From the NCBI GenBank assembly GCA_030848705.1, contig CM061243.1, positions 103,228,436-103,292,435 of the forward strand: a stretch of 64,000 nucleotides of DNA. Direction: 5' to 3'. Made by a program: the position numbers and the translations under genes. Positions within the stretch are counted from its first letter, which is position 1. Every line of letters begins with the position of its first letter. Below the pieces are notes generated by a model that saw only the letters and a list, made by a program, of their open reading frames with translations, did no database searches and was not told the origin of the DNA. Positions 8,714-19,080 of this stretch are shown here, one piece after another. This DNA comes from Heracleum sosnowskyi (lineage: Eukaryota > Streptophyta > Magnoliopsida > Apiales > Apiaceae).

Positions 8714-10106
8714 TGTTAGGTCCTGATAAGTTTGTAGAAGGGGGGTTGAATACAAACTATACCGTTTTATCGAAATTTGCTCTTTGAATAATTTAACAAT
8801 TAAGAACAAATTGATGCGGAATATAAATGAAACAAGATTCAAGTTAAATATAACTTATATTAAACTTGAAGGGTGTTGCAAATACAATATGGATTACAAA
8901 GTATTTATCTCAAACTAATTAATACAAATTTAGAATAAATTCGACATGAACTTTTCTAATATTTGTAATAAAAAGATCGAATGCTAAAAGCAAGTTCGAG
9001 ATAAATTCTAGGGATAAAAATCCGCTAGATGATCAAAGCAATACAAGTAATCAACTTCTAGTGGTTTGGATTTAACAATACAAACTAGAATTAATTGCTT
9101 GAGAAGAAATAAGATTTAATGCTTCTTGTGTTCTTGAGAGTAAATGCTTCAATGTCTTTTTTCTTTTGTTCAACTGCCTTCTTTTTCTGTTCTGTCTAGC
9201 AATTAATACAATTCAATTAAGCCTTGTATGACCTGCCAACAGAACTCGGTAGAACCTGTAAGATCAGTATGACCTGAAACATATCTTCTAATTTTCGGTA
9301 GAACCTTAAAAGAAGATTGTATGACCTGCCAAAAAGTACTTAGCATGACCTGAAAAATGACTTAGTATGACCTAATAAATAACTCAGTAGAACCTTAAAA
9401 ATAGGTCATACCGAGTTATCCATCATGGTCATACCGAGTTTCTTAGAATAATTAAAGCAGGTCATACTAGTTCATTTTCAGAAAATCCTTTTAATTTAAT
9501 TAGTTAGATTAAATTATAGATTAACTTAATTCTTTTAAATAGAATTAAGTTAATAAATAATTTAAACTACAAACCTAATTAATTTAATAAATAAATTAAT
9601 TCTGATAGAATTAATTTATTAATTAAATTAAATTATTAAATCAAATAAGATATTCTTAAAACCTTGCATTTCTCCCTCTTCTGAAAACCACTGAATATAG
9701 ATGATTTAATTCCACTGATGATGTCGTCATTCGATGCACTGTCTGGTTTCATGAATAACTGACTTCAATGATAATTCTTCATCTTTAAAATATTTAAAGT
9801 TGTGGCTTCTTTCCTTTAGCTTTGACAAAACTCTGTATCCTGTACTTCTTCCGTCACCACTGGAAATCTCTGTCACTGTAGTAAATCCACTTACTTGAAT
9901 ACTTCACTGAGGCTTGAACAATAAATTGAACTTCTTTCAATGTAGAATAACTTCAAGTCTGTAGATGACTTTAATTCTCCATTCTCTTGACAGATAAAAC
10001 TATCTGAGATTCCTGTGACATATTAACTTATTATTTACTTATTACATACTTGTTTAAATTAAGTTGTTTCCTCGGAATATTAATAGGCCTAAACATATGC
10101 CTTTCA
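8714..10106 (-). repeat. 5' LTR of copia element A (1393 bp)
   Basis: In element orientation the LTR begins TGAAAGGCATATG (ending at 10106) and ends GGACCTAACA (8714). It matches the LTR at 41251-42608 along most of its length. It holds many copies of the TATGACCT/GGTCATACCGAG motif between 9230 and 9470 and a related AGAACCT/AGGTTCT variant. AT-rich palindromes of TTAATT type lie at 9500-9640. Six G bases mark the region near 8740. Confidence 0.92.
9230..9470. repeat. TATGACC/GGTCATA motif cluster inside LTR A
   Basis: About ten copies of TATGACCT or its reverse complement occur within 240 bases, in both orientations, often extended to ACTCGGTA or CCGAGT. The pair GTATGACCTA near 9365 and TAGGTCATAC near 9402 can pair over a long loop. 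The same motif lies before the third ORF at 3310-3600. Confidence 0.85.
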
Positions 10107-10265
10107 GAAGAGTTCTCCAAAAAATATGAACATTATTCAACTCGATGCCCTTTGCTTCCTCATCCAATAACCTCATCTCATGCGTGCATGGAAGACCATG
10201 TGATGTTCTCAAGTAACAACCACAAGTTGCAGGGTCATTGTTTACTCAATGTCGACTATATTCCT
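10107..10265 (-). pseudogene. FAR1/MULE transposase-like fragment with SWIM-type motif
   Basis: On the minus strand the frame NNDPATCGCYLRTSHGLPC continues with THE and ends in VHIFWRTLL at the LTR of element A. The pattern C-x-C ... C-x-H in 'CGC-LRT-HGLPC-HE' is typical of the SWIM zinc finger in plant MULE transposases and FAR1-related proteins. A stop lies a few residues upstream, and no more of the protein is visible on either side. The copia insertion at 10106 seems to have cut it. Only about 50 codons remain. Confidence 0.55.
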
Positions 10266-10269
10266 GAAT

Positions 10270-11321
10270 AATTTTTTTAATTGCCATATGTGAAATTTTA
10301 CATAAAAACAAAAAAGAAACAAAAAAAAAATACTATATAAACAAAAAATAATGAACAATTAATTAGTCATAACTAAAATAATGGGTAATTTTAAAAAATT
10401 ATTCATTTATAATATATTAAAATTTTCAAAATAATCATATTATTTTAGAAAATCATTAAATTTAAAACATTCACAATTCATTAAAAAGTATCAAACTGAA
10501 ATGTCCACCAAAAAAGTATCTTTCAAAATTTGTGTGCACTGTTTTCTTCTTCACCTGTCAACATCATTATGTAACAAAAAACAAATAATCTTTATATTTG
10601 TCAAACATAAAATATACATAACTAAAAGAAGAATACATTTTAAGAATTTATAAACTATACATAAAGATAAATTATGAAATATAAAATCTATGCATGTAAC
10701 TGAGATTTGCATTAGCATATAAAGTATGAGAAAATTAATCATTATGATAACATGACCAAATGATATGTTAACAAAACAAATACCAACAGATTGATTAAAC
10801 GTAGTAAAGTTAACATGTAAAGTTAACATGATCACCTATTAGGTAGGTCATGGAGCTCCTGTACGTGTACTGTGCTTACTGGTTCTATTTAAGTGTATAA
10901 AATACAGTAACAAAAGAATGAATTGTATATATGTGTGTGGAATATAGAATATGAATGATTAAGTTATTTATCCATTGTATCTAAATTATGTAAGTTAAAT
11001 GTATAAAGAGTATGGGAATATACATGCATGTATACACAACATGCCTAATACCATGCACTGGTTTAACGTTTAAAATATTGCACAAAAAACTAGAAAAGTA
11101 ATTCAATGTTCATAGTTTGGCACAGAAAAAGATGAGGGTCATTTGTGTAATCTCTGTGAACTGTATTCAGTAATTTTAAACTACATTTAGAAACTATGAA
11201 AAAGAATTGAACTTGACTTTCATACACATTCAAATGTCGTAGATATAACTTGATCCACTTGAGTGCTGACATATCTCCACCCGAAACGTATCTCAAGCAC
11301 ATTCCGCACACTTGAACTTAA
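10270..11321. other. AT-rich intergenic DNA, nothing recognised
   Basis: No coding signal, terminal repeats or RNA gene was found. Short ORFs here are chance products of AT-rich sequence. Confidence 0.5.
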
Positions 11322-11324
11322 TAA

Positions 11325-12204
11325 GACTATCTCCAACCGAGGACACCAAAATAGTGTCACTATAACACTATTTTGGTGTCAAAAAGACACCATTCATAAA
11401 ATGAACTCCAACCAAGGGACACTATATTTGTCACTAAAAAGAATCTTTCACCTATAAAATAGAATATTCTAACTTTGTTCATTTTTTATATTATAAATAA
11501 CTACTATATTTTAAATTATAATGTTATGATCGCACAATATTAAATTTATTAATATAACAAATATTTTTATAAAAAATAATATCCAAATTTGTTTAAATTT
11601 AAAGTCAAAATGTTATCTTGTAACTTGAGTCAAAATTTGTTTAATAAGATTAGCTACTGTTAAAACTTGAGTTTATTTATTTATATATGTATTATAAGTT
11701 GTAGACAGGTTAATTATTATCTTGTAACTTCTTAATTTATCATTATGAATTTATGATGTAATTTTTATAATTAAATCTAGTGTGTTGTTTATAAATCATG
11801 ATTTAAAAAAAAAATTGTGAAAGTTTAAAGTAAAAAAATTTAAAAAATAAAATTTAAAAGATTAGAATAAAAAGATACAAAAAAACATTTTAGAATTAAC
11901 AAGAGTTAAGAAAAAAAGAAGTTTCAATTGATAAAATCTTAAGTTAAAATTTACAAAAACAATTAACTTTAGTAGGACATAGATGGAAAAAATTTGTTTT
12001 GTTAACAAACATAGGGGTATTGTTGGAATTTTGAAAGTCACCAAATTGGATGTCAAAGGATCACCAAATGTACTTTTGTCACCAAATTTGGCGACCCAAA
12101 ACTCATTTGGTGTCCTTGGATCACTATTTTAGTGTTGCATTGGAGTTGCTTTGACACTATACCTATCACTATTATAGTGATTTAGTGTTGGGTTGGAGTT
12201 TCTC
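11325..12204. mobile_element. PIF/Harbinger-like MITE, 880 bp
   Basis: Ends are imperfect inverted repeats, GACTATCTCCAACC on the left and GGTTGGAGTTTCTC on the right, flanked by TAA at 11322-11324 and 12205-12207. The TAA target duplication fits PIF/Harbinger. Just inside the left end a 16-bp perfect inverted repeat (GACACCAAAATAGTGT and its complement) makes a strong hairpin. A related copy of this motif lies inside the right end. The centre is AT-rich and non-coding. Confidence 0.75.
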
Positions 12205-12207
12205 TAA

Positions 12208-12673
12208 GAGGTTACTTTAGTCACCATAAGAAGCTACGTACATTGAGCAGATGAACATGAGTCTTATAGATGAGCAGGATCATTAGGTGGTTGGCTGGTG
12301 ATGAGCAATCGGGATTAGACTTCCTACTTCTCTTATGCACCTCGTGATATCAGTTTGTCGGATTCAAATACCCGACTCTTAGTTGTTCGTTTATCCATAA
12401 AAGCTATAATCTGAGAGCTACACTATATTTTTTTAAGATAATGATCACTCAATTGTTTGTTTGCCCTGAGAAAAGTTTTTTTAGCTTGTTCTCAAACACT
12501 AAATCTAAATATGTAATCCTTGTAGCTCCTCCTCCAACCCGTTCATGATGCTTAAGGACCTTAGATTGTTATGTGAATGATAGTTAGAGACATTCACAAC
12601 AAAATTAGGATAGCATCATATAGTTTCGTAATCTTAGTGATGATACAATCAGAGATGCATAGGAATCTAAAAA
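12208..12673. other. Region upstream of the GGCT-like pseudogene
   Basis: No gene or repeat recognised. It may hold the old promoter of the pseudogene that starts at 12674, but I see no clear TATA box in a good position. Confidence 0.4.
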
Positions 12674-13134
12674 ATGGGCGGAGAGGACACCGAAAAGAAA
12701 CCCAACCAAACACTTATCTTCACCTATGAACCCTAAAACGTGGATTCCCAAATCATATTCTACTCATAATCTTCCCCTGGTATGTGTATTCCATTCAAAG
12801 TCCCCTTTTTATTGAATTTTCCGGGATCAGACAATCAGGTTGTTGGGTGAATTATATGCTGTTTCTGATAAGGACCTGGTTCGTATCGATGAACTGGCGG
12901 GGTGTGACTATGGGACATTACGAGAGAATGCATGTGAGACTTCCTGGTGTTGCATTAGCTCATGCTTATTGTGCTCATGAGGATTATGTTATGGATCTTT
13001 GGAAGAGGAATGGGGAGAAAGGGTTTGAGTGTTTTACGGAGATTTAGGCGAAAGGGTACGTGAGAAGGGGAGATCGACCTCGTGATGTATCATTTTAGGA
13101 TCATATTAAGAATTTTGTTTCGTCTTCTAATTAG
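12674..13134 (+). pseudogene. Gamma-glutamylcyclotransferase (AIG2-like) pseudogene
   Basis: An ATG at 12674 opens MGGEDTEKKPNQTLIFTY. One base is then missing, and in the next frame the family's signature YGTLKRGFPNH is recovered. Later pieces in shifted frames read GELYAVSDKDLVRIDELAG, GHYERM, LWKRNGEKGF and GYVRRGDRPRDVSF, which match plant gamma-glutamylcyclotransferase/AIG2-like proteins of about 150-180 residues. The enzyme family releases 5-oxoproline from gamma-glutamyl peptides in the cytosol. There are several frameshifts, a stop after FTEI (13045-13047) and a TAG in the last block. The whole single-exon gene seems present but dead. Confidence 0.75.
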
Positions 13135-13337
13135 ACAAAAATTTTATGTATGAGATTGGATGATCAATGTTGTCATTTGTGTTGATTAGACATTATTAAA
13201 GGACCGGATGAATCGCTTATGTAAAGAAAAAATGACTGAATGAATCAAACTGTTTGCTGATGTTGTTAATCCATTCATCAAATTATCCCGTTTTGTTATA
13301 GACATGAAGTTATGAGATATATAGATATGGCCTACGG

Positions 13338-14350
13338 GTGGAGACGATGAATTGGATCAAAAGCTTCCATTTCCTAACCAAAGTCAACCAAAATTTTGTA
13401 TATAGCAGCCAGATGAAGGTCACTTGTTCTCCGAATGGTGATGTTTATGAGATCTCTACCAGTAATCTGTCAGGAGGTAATTTCAGAGCTACAATCCAAA
13501 ATTATATGTTGCAAACTGTCAATTTTTTGAGTGATAACGGTGCTCCATTTACTGTCAACATGTATCCTTTTATAAGCCTACTTACCGATTGAAAATGCTT
13601 TCTTTGATGACAATTCATCTCCTAAAATTGATGATGGAGCAACTTACAACAATATGTTTGATGCAAATTAATTATGATACTCTTGTATGGGCATTAAGAA
13701 AAAAAATAGCTTTATGCCAATCATAGTGGGAGAAGTTGGTTGCCCTACTGAAGGGGACCGAAATGCTAATACTACGCTAGCTCAACGATTCAACCAAGGG
13801 TTCATGACTAATATAGCAGGAGGAAAAGGAACCCCAATGATTAATGGTCTAATTAATGTATATATGTTTAGTTTGATTGATGAGGATGAGAAGAGCGTTC
13901 AACCAGGGTACTTCGAACGTTATTGGGGAAAATTTACCTATGATGGGTTATCAAAGTATGGCTTGAACCTTGGCACAACAAATTCAGGAGTCTTGGTGTT
14001 GGCAAGGAATTATGGGCAGAATTTGGAGCGCAAATGGTGTGTGATGAAGCCATCAACATCACTTGATGACCCCCATGTGGCACAGAATGTGAGCTATGCT
14101 CGCGGGCTAGCTGACTACACATGCCTTGGCTACGGGACATCATGTGGGAATTTGGATAAACGCAGGAACATCTCCTATGCTTTCAAAAGTTACTACCAGA
14201 AGAATAATCAGCCTGACACTGCTTGTAAATTCCCTGGCCTGTCAATGATCACATAAACGGATCCATCAGTTGGAAGTTGCAGGTTTGGATTGATGATCCA
14301 ACTAGCCATACTATGCAGGTGCTGGGAGGACATTTGACTGTTCCAAAAAA
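13338..14350 (+). pseudogene. Glucan endo-1,3-beta-glucosidase (GH17 + X8) pseudogene
   Basis: The first block carries GH17 sequence (GDVYEISTSNLSGGNFR; FLSDNGAPFTVNMYPFISL). Two frame breaks between 13590 and 13690 follow, then GEVGCPTEGDRNANTTLAQRFNQGF and YMFSLIDEDEKSVQPGYFERYWG, the conserved C-terminal half of GH17. The usual GE-GWP nucleophile motif keeps its Glu, but Trp is replaced by Cys. An X8 (CBM43) domain follows (KWCVMKP ... NISYAFKSYYQ ... ACKFPGL), with two of its conserved cysteines lost (YAR, ADYTC). A TAA at 14254-14256 interrupts before TDPSVGSCRF. The N-terminal third, with the proton-donor Asn-Glu, is not visible. The active enzyme would cut cell-wall callose outside the cell, often GPI-anchored. 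Confidence 0.85.
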
Positions 14351-15290
14351 GATGGAGTTTTCTGTCTGCTTCCATATTGCTTCTCTCGACAGTTCTTTAA
14401 GTTCTCTTTACATCTATAAGTGTCTGTAAACTCTTAGGCAATCGTACGTGACAAACTATTTGGTGACAAGACTGCAATATTCAATTTTTGCATCCCTCAA
14501 ATGAAATGTTGAAACTCTTTAAATTCTAGCATAACATTATACATTTTCCCCTTAGAATGATTTTAGGTTATTTTTTCGTATAAGCTGGGGCAAATTGTTT
14601 ACAGATCACGTAACTTACAGGATAAGTCTCCAGAGTTAGCAAGCTCGCAGTTGTCATGCTCTTGCAGCTTCTGCATGCTTTTTTTTCCACCTCTATGCCC
14701 AGGCTACCTTGTTCCAGCATTGCTACCAATAATAATATATGGCAATATATAGGAATCTGGGGAGTTTATAGTTTATGATGCAAATAATAAAATAAATATG
14801 GTAAAGTAACAAAATCCATGTAGATTATATGTGTTTAATTTCTTAGTAGTGACTAGTGACTGGTAATACAAATGTATCATTAGAAAGCTTTAAATCACAT
14901 GTTGTATTGCTGCTACTAAGGGTGCCAAAGTTCATCACATGATGTAAACCATAGAGGGGAAACACTTCCACCATTACACATAGAGATGCTACTTCATACA
15001 TAAAAGTATAATAGCATAATGTCACAACCTCTTTGTGTCGTAGAATGTTTTGGGGAATCAAAAAACAATCTCGTCCGTCATTGAGAAACAATTTGTTTCC
15101 TTTAACTTGATTATGAGCTCATCTATAAATGGAAACAATTTGTAGCTTAGCTTGCAGCAAGTCCAAATTTTGTAATGAAGAATTCTTGAAAAATTAATAT
15201 AAGTGATTTTGAAATAATATTTCTTTCTATCATTCTATCTGCTCCTTTTTCTTCATTAATTATCTTTAATGTTTCAACTATTGTATGCCT
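14351..15290. other. Intergenic, nothing recognised
   Basis: After the old glucanase 3' end I find no coding signal, terminal repeat or RNA gene. Open frames on the minus strand (for example 14843-15091) have no recognisable content. Confidence 0.5.
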
Positions 15291-15400
15291 TACAATTCCT
15301 CTCTCTACTCCGTGGAGTAGGAGCAAAGTCGACGTACATCCTACCATTCCCCGTCTCTAGGGATATACTCGGTATGTTTGGTTTGTTTAAGATTACTATT
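15290..15400 (+). repeat. Au-like SINE 3' fragment (tentative)
   Basis: The stretch GTAGGAGCAAAGTCGACGTA followed by CATCCTACCATTCCCC and ATATACTCGGTATGTTTGG resembles the 3' half of the Au SINE that is widespread in flowering plants. I compare from memory. No 5' tRNA-like head is recognisable. It could be any decayed relative. Confidence 0.4.
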
Positions 15401-15630
15401 GTTAATCTTTAGCCAAGACTGTCCTGTTCTTAAATGGCACTAGTACAGAGTACTTTTGCTTTTATTACATGTGTAATGGCTAATTCTAGTATTTTCTAAT
15501 TACGACTTATACTTTTTTATTAGTATACCTGATTAGCAAAAACTGCCACTACTATTACTATATACATCCGGTACCAATCGTTATTTGCATATATTCTTCA
15601 TATGCTTGTTTCGATTGGTAAATAATGTAG

Positions 15631-16375
15631 ATGGTTAATAATCACAATGGCGCAATGTACACACTAGATGAAGCACATGTTGCCGTTGGATTTGGCAAGT
15701 TCCAGCGTTTTGTGCTCATTTATGCTGGACTTGGTTCGATATTGGAGGCCATGGAGGTGATAATTTTGTCTTTCATAGGAGAATCTGTCAAATCTAAGTG
15801 GAATCTTTCATCTACTCAAGAAAGCCTAATGACCACTGTTGTCTTTGCTGGCATGCTCATTGGTGCATATTCATGGGGGGTCATTTCAGATATATATGGA
15901 AGGATGCAAGTCCTTTACCCTTTTGATTGCTATTAGATGAGATTCTCTAGGATTAGCCTAAGATTGTTGGAGAACCCTTTCTACATTTATCTGTCTTTCA
16001 ATGTCTTCTAGTCTGTAGTAGTTGGTTTTAAATTCCTGTTTTAGAATTCCAGTCCTTTCATGGTATAATTTTGTGTGTTGTGAACATTCATAGTTATTGG
16101 AGTATATGTATTCATTTGTGTTGCCTGGGATGGGACTTCTTAGTGTAGCTTTGATGACTTCTGGAGCTGGAGTATCGAGTGCCTTCTCTCCGAATTATAT
16201 AGTTCTGGCCATCCTTCATTTTCTTGTTGGTGTTGGTCTGGGAGGTGGGCCAGTATACACATCTTGGTTTCTTGAGTTTGTTCCTGTCCCGAATAGATGC
16301 GTTTGGACGGTTGTCTTTTCGACTTTCTGGACTGTTGGAACAGTTATTGAGGCTTCTCTAGGATGGGTATCTTCA
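15631..16375 (+). pseudogene. OCT7/NiaP-type MFS transporter 5' fragment
   Basis: The first block (15631-15905) reads from MVNNHNGAMYTLDEAHVAVG to GAYSWGVISDIYGR, matching the N-terminus and first helices of plant organic cation/carnitine transporter 7-type proteins of the major facilitator superfamily. After a gap of about 230 bases with no coding sense (probable intron) comes VALMTSGAGVSSAFSPNYIV to TVGTVIEASLGW, ending at a GT donor-like GTATCT near 16375. The RRKGF segment normally between the blocks is missing, and the donor after the first block looks lost. Only about 4-5 of 12 membrane helices remain and no further exon is seen, so this is a fragment. An intact protein would move organic cations or nicotinate-like compounds across a membrane. 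Confidence 0.75.
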
Positions 16376-17870
16376 TCTCTTCCTTATCCACCTATTTGTA
16401 ATCTAATTCATGTCCTGGTAGAAAAATGTAATTACACTCTGTTTTATTGTAATCGATCTCTTAAAACTTAGAGGTAGAGGCATTTGCATTATAGGAGAAA
16501 TTGACACTGCTATATGAGGTTTTATCACCCGTGATTTTAATTGATGAGAGTATTCATGAGTTTTTGGCAGTTATTGCATCGCCAACTCTAGAAGTTAAAT
16601 AAAAACAATGGTATTGAAATTATGAACTTTTAACTTGCATCATCTAGTGTGGGCTCAGTTATAATAGTTCATTTATATGAACTCAAGAAAGTAGTTAAAT
16701 TTCTGCAAGGCAATGGTCTCAAGGTATCTGTGTCAAGTGATAGAAAACAAATTTTGACAAACTATCGTGGTTAGAGCCTAATATTGTGAGCAGTTGCAAG
16801 GGCCTTCTTTCTATGTCTCATAGGCAACCGAACTGCCGCCCCTTGTATTTTCTGAACAAATCGAAGTGGTTATAAACTATGAATAATGAATTTCAGGAGA
16901 TGGAGTGAGCTGCCACTTTGGTCGTACGTCTTCTTTCTTTTCAAACTTCAAATTGATTGAATTTCCAGGTTTTGCACAAACGGTTGTGTGATCAAGCATT
17001 TCGGTCACCTATTTTGTGTTGTGAAGGATTTAGCTACTTGTGCCTGTTGTTGCGTACCTGAATTTGTGGCTGATGTGAGAGAACAAGAGCGTTGTGATAT
17101 GGCTAGTTTAGGGTCCCGATGTTGGGTTTTTCTTTCTAAACTTATGTCGGTACGAATTTAGGTTTTATTTCAGACCCTCAACTCATCCTGATGTTTTTTT
17201 GATCAAATGACTATCTATATACAAAACCAGTTTTAGGTTCACCTCAACCAATTTATGGAGCTTCCTCATATATTTTAGCTATCTCACTAGAGTCATTAGA
17301 TGATGATGAATTCAACTCTCTGAAAAATGAAGTTAACTACTTGCTTTCTTAATTTTCTGCTGAGCCAAGTCTAATAGTTTTACCGATAACTGGTGCAACA
17401 ACGGCTTCTTATTGCACTATTTTTCCTTGTTGCATTTTTATATGTTTCCCAAACTCGTCAAGAAAGGCATCCTGTACATCCTTCCAAGCCGGTGCTAGTT
17501 CTAAAGAGACAATTATTCATTCTCGACATTGTTCAACATGACTTCACAACAGAGACATTTCATGGTTGAATTAATGTGATATTAGAAAGACCCTAATGGC
17601 CGTTTTGGAATGACAAAGGAGTTGAGGTGTATAGTTGATCAGGGTTTAAGTGAACTTTTTACTCTTATCATAGATGTATGTGGAGGAGCACGTAGTTAAC
17701 CATGAGGTGGGTTCAGTTGCATATTAACCATTATCAAATCATACAAGGGATGAATGGAGTTAAATTATCAAAGAGGACCTCCTTGCTCTAAAATTCATAA
17801 AATCCAATTGCCGAAGGGCTGAAGGAGTGTTGAGCTACAAGTATTTATACCAATGTACTCTATTATAAGC
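16376..17870. other. Decayed DNA downstream of the transporter fragment
   Basis: I find no further transporter exon and no other recognisable gene. The right end grades into a Ty3-gypsy relic (17876-17920). Confidence 0.4.
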
Positions 17871-17875
17871 TATTT

Positions 17876-17920
17876 GATTTCGGGGACGAAATCCTTAAAA
17901 TGAAGGGTGTATGTTGAAAA
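17876..17920 (+). mobile_element. Relic of a Ty3-gypsy pol end/polypurine region
   Basis: GATTTCGGGGACGAAATCC followed by TTAAAATGAAGGGTGTATG resembles the common end of chromovirus pol and the adjacent purine tract (typically GATTTCGAGGACGAAAT then a G-rich tract). No complete LTR could be traced after it. Confidence 0.45.
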
Positions 17921-18033
17921 GAATGTTTTTTTATTTTGCAATTTTGTAATTGTATTTGTGAAGGGGTGTATAAAAAGAAAAAAGGACGCTAAGGTAGACC
18001 GATGAGTTATACATTCAGATAGTGTTTTAGTAA

Positions 18034-18345
18034 GAGCATCTCCAACATGGTTGGCTAAAATGGTTGGCTAACATACTATAAAATAGTGATTAGCTAAAAT
18101 TTACCGAACCTGTAACGTAATGTGCTCCAATGGTATTGGCTATAAATATTAAATTTATATGTACAGCTTTGTTACAGCTCTTGATAGGTTCGACAAATTT
18201 AACCAATGTCAAATATAATTTAGCAAATTGGCTATAATTTACCTAAGGGTTTTGCATGGTTGGAGCTTCATATTTTATACAAATTATGTATAAATTATGC
18301 CACGTATGATTTTTTGGCTAAGGGGTTGTCCCATTGGAGATGCTC
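18034..18345. mobile_element. PIF/Harbinger-like MITE, 312 bp
   Basis: Terminal inverted repeats are GAGCATCTCCAA and TTGGAGATGCTC, perfect over 12 bases. They are flanked by TAA at 18031-18033 and 18346-18348. The inside repeats GGTTGGCTAAAAT and is AT-rich and non-coding. Size, ends and target duplication fit a Tourist-type element. Confidence 0.85.
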
Positions 18346-18348
18346 TAA

Positions 18349-19080
18349 GAATCGAAAAGCTAGGTTCAGAGTTGGATAAATAATGACAACTCCGATATTC
18401 AATTATAGGCTAAGAGGCCCGAAATGTGTGATGCCAGCTTCCGTGCTTGTCAGACGTGAGTTATTTTTTTAAAGTTAAAAGTTTGATTTGCTGTGCAAAA
18501 CCGTAGTTGATGGCCGCCACTGCTAATTTTGCCTCAGTAGGGATGGATACTCCTTGGGGGTTGCAGTATTTTAAGGTAATTAATTCTCATGATCTATACT
18601 GAATATTATTTGCTAAGTCTTTTACTTGCTATATTGGTCGGAATTGGTGGTGCACAAGTATGGACCTTTCCCAGTGGTGGAACTGATTACGTAAATAACA
18701 TTAATTAGATGGTACATGGACGAGAGTGAGGTTGTTGGAATCCGACAGAGTGTAGAAAATAAATGTATGCGGATGAATATTATTATCTGAATCGAAAACT
18801 CTAGAGAGAATTAGATTGCTCAACTACTTAAATATTGATCCGAAGCAGTTTCAGATCATACAAGGAACAAGTGCAACATATCTTGATAATGACCCAGATT
18901 CAGAGGAAGTTTCTTACAAGGGGATTTGGTGATGGAATTTCAGCAGAGAAGAGTGTTGTAATTGTGCATGCAACTTGAAAAACAGAACAGTCAATATATA
19001 TATAAGGTAGTTAACAAACATTTACTTTATATATGATAATAATTTGGTTCAGTACATGCATGCAATATCACTACTGTGTG
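18349..19080. other. Intergenic DNA up to the tandem array
   Basis: Nothing recognised. The tandem array starts near 19081, where sequence switches to the repeat motif GATTAAAATATTTTACTTAC. Confidence 0.45.

Larger units (their letters stand above)
1..10106 (-). mobile_element. Ty1-copia element A (Sirevirus-like), 5' LTR to third ORF, runs off left edge
   Basis: Minus-strand LTR retrotransposon. In element order it has a 5' LTR (10106-8714), a primer site (8711-8699), broken gag (8612-7193), open pol (7214-3954), a spacer with hairpin repeats (about 3600-3310), a TATA-like box and a third ORF (3084 to beyond 1). The order protease, integrase, reverse transcriptase, RNase H marks Ty1-copia. 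An extra ORF after pol and a gag extended by a coiled coil are known for the Sirevirus lineage, so I place it there by inference. The 3' LTR and left target duplication lie outside the window; the base run next to the 5' LTR is GAAGA at 10107-10111. A second copy of this family sits at 41251-43787. Confidence 0.9.

Noticed and set aside
10050..10271. A 73-codon plus-strand ORF across the LTR border
   Set aside because: It starts inside the LTR and runs into flanking DNA. The minus strand gives a recognisable SWIM-type motif instead.
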